A DNA stretch of 18,012 nt from NCBI GenBank assembly GCA_001574975.1, contig KQ965747.1, positions 92,463 to 110,474 on the forward strand, given 5' to 3'. Under the pieces are notes generated by a model. That model did not search any database. It saw nothing but the letters and a program-made list of their open reading frames with translations, and was not told the origin of the DNA. Source of the DNA: Gonapodya prolifera JEL478 (taxonomy: Eukaryota; Monoblepharomycota; Monoblepharidomycetes; Monoblepharidales; Gonapodyaceae). Shown here piece by piece: positions 8,910 through 17,895 of this stretch. The position numbers and the translations under genes are program-made. Each line of letters begins with the position of its first letter. Position 1 is the stretch's first letter.

Positions 8910-10055
8910 ATGAACCCTGACCCGATTCCCCAGCCACAGTCAAGCAGACCCACCTCGCTCTCCCTGGCAAACTTCCCCCCTGAGCTTCTTCTTTGTCTGG
9001 GCCGTTATCTCCCTGGGAGACTGGGTCTTCCACTCAACAAATATCTTCTTGAGGTTCTTTCCCGTCCGTGCAGTATTGCTGACCGTGCTGTCAGAAGATA
9101 CGGAACGTCTCGAGCTCTCATTTTGGAAGCCGGGCGGGACGCGCCGCGCACCTCTGAGGTGGTACGGCAGGTGCTAAAATACCCCGGAGTTCGTGACCGA
9201 ATCAATGACGCCGGCTGGCATCCCATCCACAGGACGCCTCTCAAGGAAGCCGCTCGAGCCGGTCTCGCCGACGTGGTGCAGGTTCTGCTCCACAACGGAG
9301 CCACCGTGCGGGACGTGCGACCGCCGTGGTGCAAGTGGTGTCATCGCTCTAACCCACGGGTGGGAACAGCGAACATCGACCCCAGCGAGTACTCTGCGCT
9401 GAGCATGGCAGTTTTCAAAAACGACGTCTGCATCGTGGGGATGTTGCTGGGCGACATGACCGCCGGGTGGATCTCGGACCTTGCCAAAGACCGGGCGTTG
9501 AAGCTGGCGATCAACTCGGACATGGAGAAGACTGAAATCGTTCAAGTTCTTCTCGCGAACGGGGCTACCTTACGTACAGACGAAGATAGACGGGTCATTC
9601 TCCGCGAGGCGACGCGTGGGCGAACCGCGTTGGTACGCCTTCTTTTGGAGTTCCGCGTCGTTGAGACGGACTTTTCGTTCCCGTTTGGGTGGACCGCGCT
9701 GGCGCTGGCTTCATCCAACGGTCATTTGGACACCGTACGTACTTTATTAGACAATCACGCCGACGTGCATGTCGCGGGCGACCTCCCTCTGCGCGTGGCG
9801 GTGAGGAACGGACACGTGGATATTGTGAGGCTGTTGTTGCAACATGGGGCGAACGCGGCAAAGGTCCTGGCCTCCTTTGAGCCAGCAAGTACCGATGTCG
9901 GTATCAGTCATATTCCTGGCAGTCCGAAGGACATTGACGGCGGAGAAGTACCGCCTGAGAAAGCGATTGGTGTACTCGCAGGTATTAGTGATAATGTTTC
10001 TACAGAAGTGCGACTTTTGATGTATGCAGTTCTCTTGAATTCATCGTACTGTTGA
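8910..10055 (+). CDS. F-box-like / ankyrin-repeat protein
   Basis: A single-exon gene of 381 residues. I chose the ATG at 8910 because the conserved part starts soon after it. The open frame extends upstream to an ATG at 8697, but that part has no recognisable features. Near the N-terminus, LANFPPELLLCLGRYLPGRL resembles the start of an F-box, which would link the protein to SCF ubiquitin ligase through Skp1. Six ankyrin-like units follow: TPLKEAARAGLADVVQVLL, SALSMAVFKNDVCIVGMLL, RALKLAINSD...VQVLLANGATL, REATRGRTALVRLLLEF, TALALASSNGHLDTVRTLL and LPLRVAVRNGHVDIVRLLL. The third and fourth are the most degenerate. The last ~60 residues have no repeat structure, and their coding DNA (10003-10055) matches a non-coding repeat at 12673-12730. 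The substrate or partner is unknown. Many mushroom genomes carry large, fast-changing families of this type. Confidence 0.8.
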   Translation: MNPDPIPQPQSSRPTSLSLANFPPELLLCLGRYLPGRLGLPLNKYLLEVLSRPCSIADRAVRRYGTSRALILEAGRDAPRTSEVVRQVLKYPGVRDRINDAGWHPIHRTPLKEAARAGLADVVQVLLHNGATVRDVRPPWCKWCHRSNPRVGTANIDPSEYSALSMAVFKNDVCIVGMLLGDMTAGWISDLAKDRALKLAINSDMEKTEIVQVLLANGATLRTDEDRRVILREATRGRTALVRLLLEFRVVETDFSFPFGWTALALASSNGHLDTVRTLLDNHADVHVAGDLPLRVAVRNGHVDIVRLLLQHGANAAKVLASFEPASTDVGISHIPGSPKDIDGGEVPPEKAIGVLAGISDNVSTEVRLLMYAVLLNSSYC

Positions 10056-10080
10056 TTTGGTTGTACAAAGCGACAAGGCT
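10003..10080 (+). repeat. repeat copy overlapping the end of the ankyrin gene
   Basis: Aligns with 12673-12752, sharing TTTTGATGT, AATTCATCG and GTTGAT in order with one small indel, roughly 75% by eye. A shorter, weaker match follows 17700 (GAATTCACCG). In this copy it forms the last codons and the 3' flank of the ankyrin gene. Confidence 0.6.
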
Positions 10081-10362
10081 TGCGTAAATTGATTCGTTTC
10101 TTGTGTGCAAGGTCATCCACTCTCCCTCTCTTCCCTCATGTCAGCCGAACTGACCACGTTCCCACGTTCCCACACTCTGCGGTGCCGCCTCTTTCCTATC
10201 GACCTATTTTTGGACGGGTCTCCCACCTACGCTCCACAGGGCCAGGGTGCTTGGCTCTCTCAAGCCAAACGTCTTGTTGGGTACTGACCGGCACACCGTG
10301 TCATTGCTCCAACTGGTCGCTCGCATGGCCCAACCGGGACTCCCGGCGATCGAGTCAATATT

Positions 10363-10425
10363 CTTTTTGGACGTGATGGGCGGCCGAAGGGGACTCGTTG
10401 CCCTTTGTGTTGCAATTCGTCACCT
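10363..10425 (+). repeat. dispersed ~60-bp repeat, copy B
   Basis: Begins CTTTTTGGACGTGATGG, then CGGCCGAAGGGGACTC, and ends TGCAATTCGTCACC. The similarity to copy D continues downstream through TTGAATC.ACTCTG and a GTGAA.GCTT..TGAG block to about 10545, so the real unit is at least ~180 bp. Confidence 0.65.
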
Positions 10426-10865
10426 CGCCCACGACAGCTTTGGTCTCTGGTTGAATCTACTCTGACCGCTTTGCTGGATCAGTCGCGGCAGTGAAAGCTT
10501 TTGTGAGGGCCGCGTTCATTGAACATCGGTCGTGTTGAACATGGAGAACTCAAAGATCTTCATCGCGATCCCCAGTTGCTGACAAGTGGCATTTATTTTT
10601 CGGACTGGCTCAAGCTTTCTAAACCTGTGTTTACCCTGCTGTGCGCACCGCCATTCTCGCTTCAGCTCCTTGAGTCTCCTTCCTTCCACTACCCTCATAA
10701 TGCTCCCCATTGACGCGATGCCGGTTCTTTAGTTTTGCTACCATCACTTTTCGGAGGAGCTAGCTCACTCACTCTCTACTGGGGGCTCTCTCACTTCTCG
10801 GAAACGTTTCACATGCACCATGTCAAAAATTTCGCTTTTCCCTGGTCCACTTTGGCTCATGGATT

Positions 10866-10925
10866 GCCTTGGACATGAGCGTCGACCGAAACGGATTCTT
10901 CTCCTTTGTCTTGCGATTCGTTTTA
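10866..10925 (+). repeat. dispersed ~60-bp repeat, copy C
   Basis: Contains GAGCGTCGACCGAAACGGAT and CCTTTGTCTTGCGATTCG. The upstream flank shares CCCTGGTCCAC and ATTGCCTT with the flank of copy E (17070-17104). Copy D follows after about 30 bp, giving a tandem pair. Confidence 0.65.
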
Positions 10926-10955
10926 ACTTGGACGTTACGAGCGAGGTCTGGTGCT

Positions 10956-11014
10956 CTTTTGGATGTGAACGTCGACCAAAGGGGATTGACCCTTTGTCTT
11001 GCGATTCGTATCAG
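10956..11014 (+). repeat. dispersed ~60-bp repeat, copy D
   Basis: Contains GAACGTCGACCAAAGGGGAT and CCTTTGTCTTGCGATTCGTA. Downstream similarity to copy B runs to about 11130. Confidence 0.65.
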
Positions 11015-11344
11015 CTCCGCTCCTCGATGCAAGTGTCTGTTGAATCGACTCTGTCCCTGTTGAAAGGTCGGCCACAGTAGTGAAGGCTTCCTTGAGCGCC
11101 CTCTTCATGACACATGGGCCTTGTCGAACAGATTCTTGTCAACCATGCCTTCTGCCCGTTTCGGAGACCGCGTGGCACTTCGTGGCTTGCAATCGTTCCA
11201 GTCCGAGTGCCATTCCATCCAGTCTGTTGGTTGGAACAGCTGTTGTGTTGGCGCGCAAGCGGAAATGTGACATGTGAGGATCGGAGTATTTTGAAGTTGT
11301 GACAAATGTTCGGCTTGCCTTCCGTGTACGCCGTGCCAGTCAAA

Positions 11345-11720
11345 ACTCCCAAACCATTTTCGCAAGCCACACACGATGGAAACACTCTACGCGTCGTGTT
11401 CCAGGTCGTTTCCGGTGATGTGCGTGCTGGAGAGGCGGCCGTGGTGGCGTGTGGCATGTGGACAGGAAGATTTTTGGATGAGGCTCCCGTGGAACAACGT
11501 ACGACTTCTTCTTGTTGCGGACGTCGTACGGGTGGTGCTTGATCGTCTTGCTGCCTGACGCTTGTGTCACTCATGCTTTCATGGACACCTGTCGCTTGTA
11601 TGAACAAGCGTCCTCCGGTTGCGGCACCACATGACACGTGTTGGTACAGCTGGGACTCGCTCGTTCACACAATGTATTTGGGTACTCTTCTCGCACCCTG
11701 TTTGCCGGTCGGGCATTCAA
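11345..11720 (+). repeat. upstream part of large duplicated segment, copy 1
   Basis: Aligns with 16665-17045 in the same order and orientation. Shared blocks include GCCGTGGTGGCGTGTGG-like sequence at about 11438, TGGTGCTTGATCGTC at about 11535, a 26-bp identical stretch at 11595-11620 versus 16915-16940, and CTTCTCGCAC followed by GCCGGTCGG near 11690. Between blocks it is strongly diverged with several indels. Confidence 0.75.
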
Positions 11721-12199
11721 GGGTATTTCTATTTTCCCAACTTTGTCCCATGTCTTCAGAAGCGCCAGGAAGTGTGGAGGTACTGCATTCCAGATGAAAC
11801 ACCCCGCGAAGCGTGTTGGTGCATCTGGGATTTGTTCCTCCATGCTGGCACATGCGTGCATTAGTTTGGAGAAACGCCTGCAGAAGAGACATTACATGAT
11901 TGGATCATCGCAGTGACCCACTTGGCTAGATATCTCTGGTCCCTTCTCATGAACTCTCACTGCGCTGAGGCAGATGATTTCAGTTGATTTTTGGACACGG
12001 CGACCAGCCCACCGTCCAAACGGAACTGTTCAATGCGATACTCGCGTTTTGCAGACCTTCAATCGAAGTTAAGCCAACACCAGCTTGTCAGGCTACTGGT
12101 TCTATTCTGACTTGCCGTGTAAGTGCCCAATCCCGGACTCTTTCTGTCACCTTGTCACCGTTGGCACGTCAACAACGCTTTTGAAATGATGTTACTTCT

Positions 12200-12860
12200 C
12201 AACTCCCGCCCTGTCTTCCTACGCAAATGTCATTCTACTCGTGTATCAGCAACGATTTGACGGTGTCAATTTCATTTGGACTCGAATGTCACCGTGGTAT
12301 TCAGTTCCTCCCAAGACTTGCGTGATCGAAATGTAGCCTCCAAGAAGCATGACTGATTTACATACTACTCTTGGTCTCGCAAATATCGTGACAACACACT
12401 ACGCGCACCAGTTTGATCTTCCGACACTCCTGTCACCAGTCAATGATGCCGCAGAAAGCCCGACGTCTGGCACAGGATACCTGGAGCGTTTGGACGCCAA
12501 AGTCTCCGAGTAGAGCAACGCTTCGCTTCTCGCACGGCTTGTGTCATCAATGATTTTCCTGTCCCGTGTTATGTCGGCAGCTTCACGCCCATCCCCCGAT
12601 GCGTCTGTCGGACACGACTCGTGATTGAACTTCCTGGTCGTCAACCATCTTGGATTTGGGGAGATTCAAAAACGGAAGTATGCGTTTTGATGTGTGCAAT
12701 ACTCCTAAATTCATCGCACGGTTGATGTAATCGTTGTATGAGATGGCATGGCTGCCTTGCTAGTGTGAACAAGGAGTGATCGCTTGGTTGAATGTATTTC
12801 AAAGTATAGTGTTTTGGTGCGCGCCCTCGCCAGCGAAGGCTGCAACCGCGCATTTTAACA
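12200..12860 (+). repeat. downstream part of large duplicated segment, copy 1
   Basis: Aligns with 17260-17870. Shared landmarks in order are: the identical run of about 25 bases containing CTTGGTCTCGCAAATATCGT (12370s versus 17459s), CACCAGTTTGATCT, GTTTGGACGCCAAAGTCTC, GTCATCAATGATT, GATGCGTCTGTCGGACAC, GAATGTATTTCAAAG and CCAGCGAAGGCTGCAA. Copy 1 has an extra 24 or so bases between the last two landmarks. It leads straight into the 3' end of the polygalacturonase gene. Confidence 0.8.
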
Positions 12861-12899
12861 ACGCGTCATAAATAAATAAGGAGGTCCCCCCATCAGCGG

Positions 12900-14694
12900 C
12901 TAACACCCCTGCGGAAGCGGTGAAATTCCCGAACACTTTGGACTCGCCGGGGTGATGTTGACGTCCGTGAACGTGAACTTGCTGCACGCCGCGCAAAGGA
13001 TATAAATGCTCTGCTTGGCCTTTGCAGAGACCGTTCCGACGACATGCGATAGCGTGACGCCCGAGATCGGGATGCCGCCCGTGGGAGTGCCCGTCGGACC
13101 GCCGTTGAGGTAATCCTGCTCGATGACGACGCCGTACTTGGCGATGTTGGAGAGCGTGATATTGTTGTAGGTCACGTCCGAGACGGACCCGCCCGTGGCG
13201 CCCGAGATGGTTTTGATGCGAACGCCTGGTGCGATTTGTGGGGAATGTGAATTAGTAGGTGCGAGATGTGGGGTAAGTACGGGTGGTCGACTCACCATTG
13301 TCGCTGTTCACGATCGTGCAGCTGTCGACTGTGACACCGGAGACCACCTTGTTTGACGCGATGGAGCCAATACTGCGTTACGTTAGAGGAGATTGCTTGG
13401 CTCAGTAAAGCAGGAGAATCAAGTCGGTGCATCGGATTACGTACCTGATTCCGTGTCCACCTGAGCAGTAGTTCCTCAAGAACTTGATGTTAGAGCCCAT
13501 GTTCACGGCCAAGCAGTCGTCTTGGTTTTGCACAAAACAGTCCTGAATCGTAACACCAGTTGCAGAAACGTCTATACATGTTGACGTCAGACGAGCCATT
13601 TTCTCCTCGATCTAAACACATGGCAACGACACCCACCAAACGCATCCGTGTTATGTCCACCACCAGCATCCCCCGCGGTGTTATCGACTGTGATGCCTTG
13701 GAGGGTTGTGTCGGACCCACCAATACTGAAGATGTGGATGGGCGAGTTGAGGATCTTGATGCCCTTGATGACGGAGTTGCCGGTGGTGAGGACTTTGAAG
13801 AATTTGGGTTTGGGGACCTGTGTGGTGGGTGCACGTTACGTCAGCATCCGAGACTCGGCGTGAAGCGAGCGCCGAAGGATAGCGGATGGTGAACTTACAC
13901 CACCGTTGGCGCCCTGGCCATCCCAATACAACTGCCCGTTGCCGTTAAACGTCGCACCCGTTCCATCGAACGTTATGCCCGACCCTCCAAGCGTGAACAA
14001 GAAGTTGTCCTTTGTCAACGAGGTCGATTTCGCCCATGTGATAACGCCGGACACCGTCACTTTGGTCCCGGCTTTGAGCTTGGACATGTCGATGGTCGTT
14101 TCGGCCGGGACGGTGAAGGGACCCTTGATCAGGATGTTGGTCGATNTAAGGCATGCGGCGAATCCGGTGGAGCTGGTTACTGTGCACTGTTTGTGAAGGT
14201 GGTTCGGTTCATCTGACTTCGGTTTCTTGAAAAAGTAAAAATTGAGATGAATGTACTCACTGCGCCAGCAGCTGGAGGAGAAGAGGCAGGTGGTGGAGGT
14301 GGGGGAGGAGTCGCTGGTGGAGGTGGAGGAGTGGCGGATGGGGGAGGTGGTGCCGTAGTTGGTGGTGGCGGAGAGGGCGTCGGGGCGGGGAGAGGGGCCG
14401 CCGCGGAGGATGCACTGATTTCGACAAGAGAAAGCATCGTCAGCGATACTTTATGCAATGGACAAGCTATTGAACGTACCAGGGCGCTTTAGCGTCGCAC
14501 CCAGTGAGACATGTCGCTCGGAGGACTGAGGTTGCCTTTGCGTTACACCTGGTGATGCACTGTTCTTTGCACTCGACAGCTCGACGGTCCAGCGCCGAGC
14601 GGGTGTCGTCATTCAGCGGGAAGGCGAGCGCCGTGCCCAGAAGGGCGAGAAGGACGAGGAGGGCGAGCGATGGGAGGATTGCAGATCGAGTCAT
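12900..14694 (-). CDS. secreted endopolygalacturonase, GH28, with Cys-rich N-terminal module
   Basis: Hydrolyses alpha-1,4 bonds of polygalacturonic acid (pectin) outside the cell. Seven exons join in phase to 455 residues: 14480-14694, 14261-14414, 13899-14186, 13637-13817, 13445-13571, 13296-13372 and 12900-13225. All introns are GT-AG. Residues 1-24 are a signal peptide (SLALLVLLALLGTALA), followed by a dibasic RR at 37-38 suited to Kex2-type processing. Residues 41-72 are Cys-rich, and 73-123 are an Ala/Ser/Pro linker with runs of up to seven prolines. The GH28 domain starts near 124 (CTVTSSTGFAAC) and contains GNGQLYWDGQG, NTD (275-277), QDD (296-298), GHG (318-320) and RIK (350-352), so every catalytic landmark is present. 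Most fungal endopolygalacturonases are ~360-380 residues without such a linker. One ambiguous base (14146) lies in exon 3. A second copy begins at the right edge of the window. Confidence 0.95.
14275..14400 (-). repeat. proline-linker minisatellite (GGTGG-type)
   Basis: Irregular tandem GGTGGAGG/GGGGGAGG-type units on the plus strand encode the polyproline linker on the minus strand. Such G-rich tracts change length easily and can form quadruplexes, so linker length may vary between alleles. This last point is inference. Confidence 0.8.
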
Positions 14695-16660
14695 GATGGC
14701 GGAGGATTGGGTGACCGGGGATGGTAGACGGAAGCCGATGGCAAGCTCGGGCTAAAAGGAGTTGATGGAACAACTGGATAATTATGCGCCAAGAGAAGAG
14801 GAGCGGCCAGGTAGTTCGGGAATTCTTAGCATCAGATGAAAATACCCGAGACCCTCTGGCGCCGCAGGTCGGAAATATGTACTATGCAAAAAGTACGGGG
14901 CGGTACTCTTCTGTTTCCGTAATGTTAACATCGATGATTCATATCGTCGGGATATGGTGCAGGACTAAAGTGCTGCTAATACATAGACCGTCAGGTCCAA
15001 CGAAAGCTCAGACACCGGAAGAAATACAGTGACGCACAAGCAACCACATCACCCGATCCTCATATACGTAGTAACGCATGTCAAGAGTGGCTCGCGGGCT
15101 TTCGGTGAATAAACTCGATGAACTCCCGAGGGGCACAGGTCACAGGTAAGACGTAAACAATGAGAAAACCTGTTGAGCGACCACGGGAAAACCGAAAGGA
15201 AGCGGGATCGGGAGAAGAGCCAGCGGCATCGGTGAAAATGACGCGCCGCAGCACCGCTGTCTACCTGAGCGGGGAGGTTTGCAAGGTAGGATGAGGCAAA
15301 ATCATTGCGGTATTGAGCTCGGATAAGACGCCGACGGCAGTTGGAAGATAGAGCGAGCTCGGAAAAGAGGTGTTCGAAAGAGTTGGTGAGGAAATATTAT
15401 GAGATCAAAAATAAAGTGCACAGGGGGTATCCAAAATACAAAAACTACATTGCCGCACTTCTGTTCCGCTCGGCTTTTGTACTGCGACAATACTAAGGTC
15501 AGGTGTGTGTTCCGGGCTCAGCTTTGACTCGAGTTTGGTAGTCCACTTCCGTAAATGTCCTTTTCGAAGGGCGGTCACTGAACTGGGACGGGTCTGATCC
15601 TTGCTTTGAGCGAGCAGCGGCTGCAGCAGTGAGAAGGGTGCTATTGTGAAAGCGGAGTCAGGCTACTTCTCGGAGATTGGCGAGGCCATTTCTGCGCACT
15701 CGGCACCCTACAATTTGGGAATATGTTCTGGACGACTGACAATAGATACGAGCAAAAAAAAACGGTTTGACATGAACTTATCAATATCCGCGAGGTTTCG
15801 GCTGCTTTCAGCCGTCCCATGCGAATTAAGGTAATGCGGTGTGCGCAAAGTGCTGAATTTCTGCACGCAACCGCAACTCGTCCATTTCATCCCATATGAC
15901 CCTCCTAAATTTTTCACAGCATCTCACTCCTATTTAAATGCTTCTGATATCCACGGTTGAGAGGAAAAGCTACGAGGCTTCTCCCGCCGTTGGGTGAAAG
16001 TTGTTTCGGCGGGGATCTGTGGCCCACTTCTTCGAGACTTCGCAAGACCATATCGGCATGATTTGAGCTGGGAGAGCCCAAAGCGCACTCAGCGACTACT
16101 GAAATCGTTTTTACTCGCAGATTTTGTTCCCACAAGATCCCAGGACGGGCGGTTGTTCCGCTCCACCACCGATTTCACCATCAAATCCTTGACCCGATTG
16201 GGCATTCCTTGTACCCTATCGCCACTCCGCAATTTTTCATAGAAAGCCACTCCCGAGAGTGTCTTTTCGCCGCTTTCGGAAGGAGTCCAGACCTCTTTTT
16301 GACGCTAGGGTTAGTTGGATGAAGTTTTTCGCAGTACAAAAGTATTGCGCACTTCGCCACCCCGATCAATCCCGCACCTTCCGAAATATTCAGGCATTAC
16401 GATTATTAAATTTGGAGTGTTTCTTCTCTATTATGTAGATGGTTTCGTCCAACAGTTCGATTGCTGATTCGACGGGGAGAGTGCTTGGTCGCGAAAATCA
16501 AGAAGGTTAGTGAGGTGAGTTTGCCGAGCCAGATAGCGGGAAGAGGGTCCGAGCACAATGACATCCAGTCCGTTGAAATGACTGCAGTGTTGTACGGAAC
16601 GCTTCGTTTCTGACAAGTGTTTGTCTTGCACCGTATGTGCAAGGCATTCAAAACTCTTCA
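14695..16660. other. gene-free region upstream of polygalacturonase
   Basis: I see no supported gene or RNA. It includes the promoter side of the polygalacturonase. GCGGAG at about 14700 and GCGGGG at about 15270 fit the CreA/Mig1-type consensus SYGGRG, but such short sites occur by chance. Open frames on both strands lack recognisable domains. Confidence 0.5.
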
Positions 16661-16664
16661 AACC

Positions 16665-17045
16665 AATCATCGCGATCCGAGCACGTTGGAGACACTGTAC
16701 GCATCTCGTCGCGTGTGATTTTCGGTGGCGTGCGTGCCGGAGAAGCGACCGTGGTGGCGTGTGGCGTGTGGACAGGACGGCGTTTTGGTGAGGAATGGGA
16801 ACTTTGACAACTGTTTTCCACGCACGGCTTGTCCGTGTCGCGGACCTCGTACTGGTGGTGCTTGATCGTCTATTTGGACGCTTGTGTCGCTTATGCCTTC
16901 ATCGACATCTGTGGCTTGTATGAACAAGCGTCCTCCGGTTAATTCGTTGCGGCACCGCACAACACGCGTTGATGCAGCTTGGACTCACTCGTTCACACGA
17001 AGTACTATTGCTCTTCTCGCACATTGGTCGCCGGTCGGAAACGCA
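16665..17045 (+). repeat. upstream part of large duplicated segment, copy 2
   Basis: Partner of 11345-11720. The segment just before it (about 16555-16600, CATCCAGTCCGTTG) also resembles 11215-11260 (CATCCAGTCTGTTG), so the duplication may begin further left than marked. Confidence 0.75.
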
Positions 17046-17100
17046 ATCCCATTCCCCAAACCTTTGTTACCCTGGTCCACCCGATATTCCCCGCAATTGC

Positions 17101-17163
17101 CTTTTTGGACGTAAGCGTCGACCGAAGGAACTCTCTGCTCTCTGTCTTGTGATTCGTATCACC
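17101..17163 (+). repeat. dispersed ~60-bp repeat, copy E
   Basis: Begins CTTTTTGGACGTAAGCGTCG and ends TGATTCGTATCACC. It lies inside the second copy of the large duplication, at a place where copy 1 has no clear equivalent, so it was either inserted here or lost there. Confidence 0.65.
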
Positions 17164-17259
17164 TAGTAGACTTGTCTCATATATGCCATAAAGTAGAAAG
17201 TTAATGTTGCTGACTTCAAGTAGTTACTTCATACAACAACTGCGGCGCCTCTGTTTCTC

Positions 17260-17870
17260 GACTCAGCTCTAACTAGTTCAAACGTCATCCTCCCTTTCCC
17301 AGATGTCATTGCGCCCGTTTCTCAGTAACGGTGTGTCGGCTTATATTTTTATTTGGACGCGAATATCGCCTGGCAGTGCTTGTATTCTCTCATCCCAAGG
17401 CTTGCGTCATTGAAATGTAACTTGCAAGAAGACTAGTTTACATCTATACTATACTACTCTTGGTCTCGCAAATATCGTGATGTCATACTGCACCAGTTTG
17501 ATCTCCCAACATTCATGTCACCTGTCAATCATACCGCAGAATGCCCGACCAGCCTGGCACGGGATACCTGAACGAGCTGAGTGTTTGGACGCCAAAGTCT
17601 CGGAGTTGATCAACGCTTTGCTTCTCAGACGGCTTGCGTCATCAATGATTCTCCTGTTCCGTGTTCACCCATCTTTTGATGCGTCTGTCGGACACACCAA
17701 GTGATGTGTAATCCTCTGAATTCACCGTGCAGTAATTTATCTAATTATAAGAAGGCATGCCGGCTGCCCTCGTGAAAAACGAAAGATGTTCTCTGGCAGC
17801 TTTTTCGAATGTATTTCAAAGCCAGCGAAGGCTGCAATCGCGCATTTCAACATTGCAGCATATTTAAATA
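17260..17870 (+). repeat. downstream part of large duplicated segment, copy 2
   Basis: Partner of 12200-12860. Similarity by eye is roughly 70-75% with many indels, in contrast to the nearly identical coding sequence that starts at 17896. Confidence 0.8.
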
Positions 17871-17895
17871 TATATGTCTTCCGCCCAGCAAATCG

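Larger units (their letters stand above)
10056..12899. other. repeat-rich gene-free region
   Basis: No gene is supported. Several 60-200-residue open frames exist but overlap on both strands and lack domains. The DNA consists largely of diverged repeats: copies B, C and D of the dispersed ~60-bp repeat, the segment repeated near 10003/12673, and the long stretch (about 11345-12860) that recurs at 16665-17870. I could not explain 11760-12190, which has no clear partner in the window. Confidence 0.6.

Noticed and set aside
11011-11637. A 208-codon minus-strand open frame whose start (GGRLFIQAT.V.E..SDTSV) is shared with a minus-strand frame at 16667-16960.
   Set aside because: Both lie inside the duplicated non-coding segment. 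The shared part has many non-synonymous changes and an indel, similarity is lost after ~40 residues, and no domain is recognisable. Shared ancestry of the DNA explains it without coding function.
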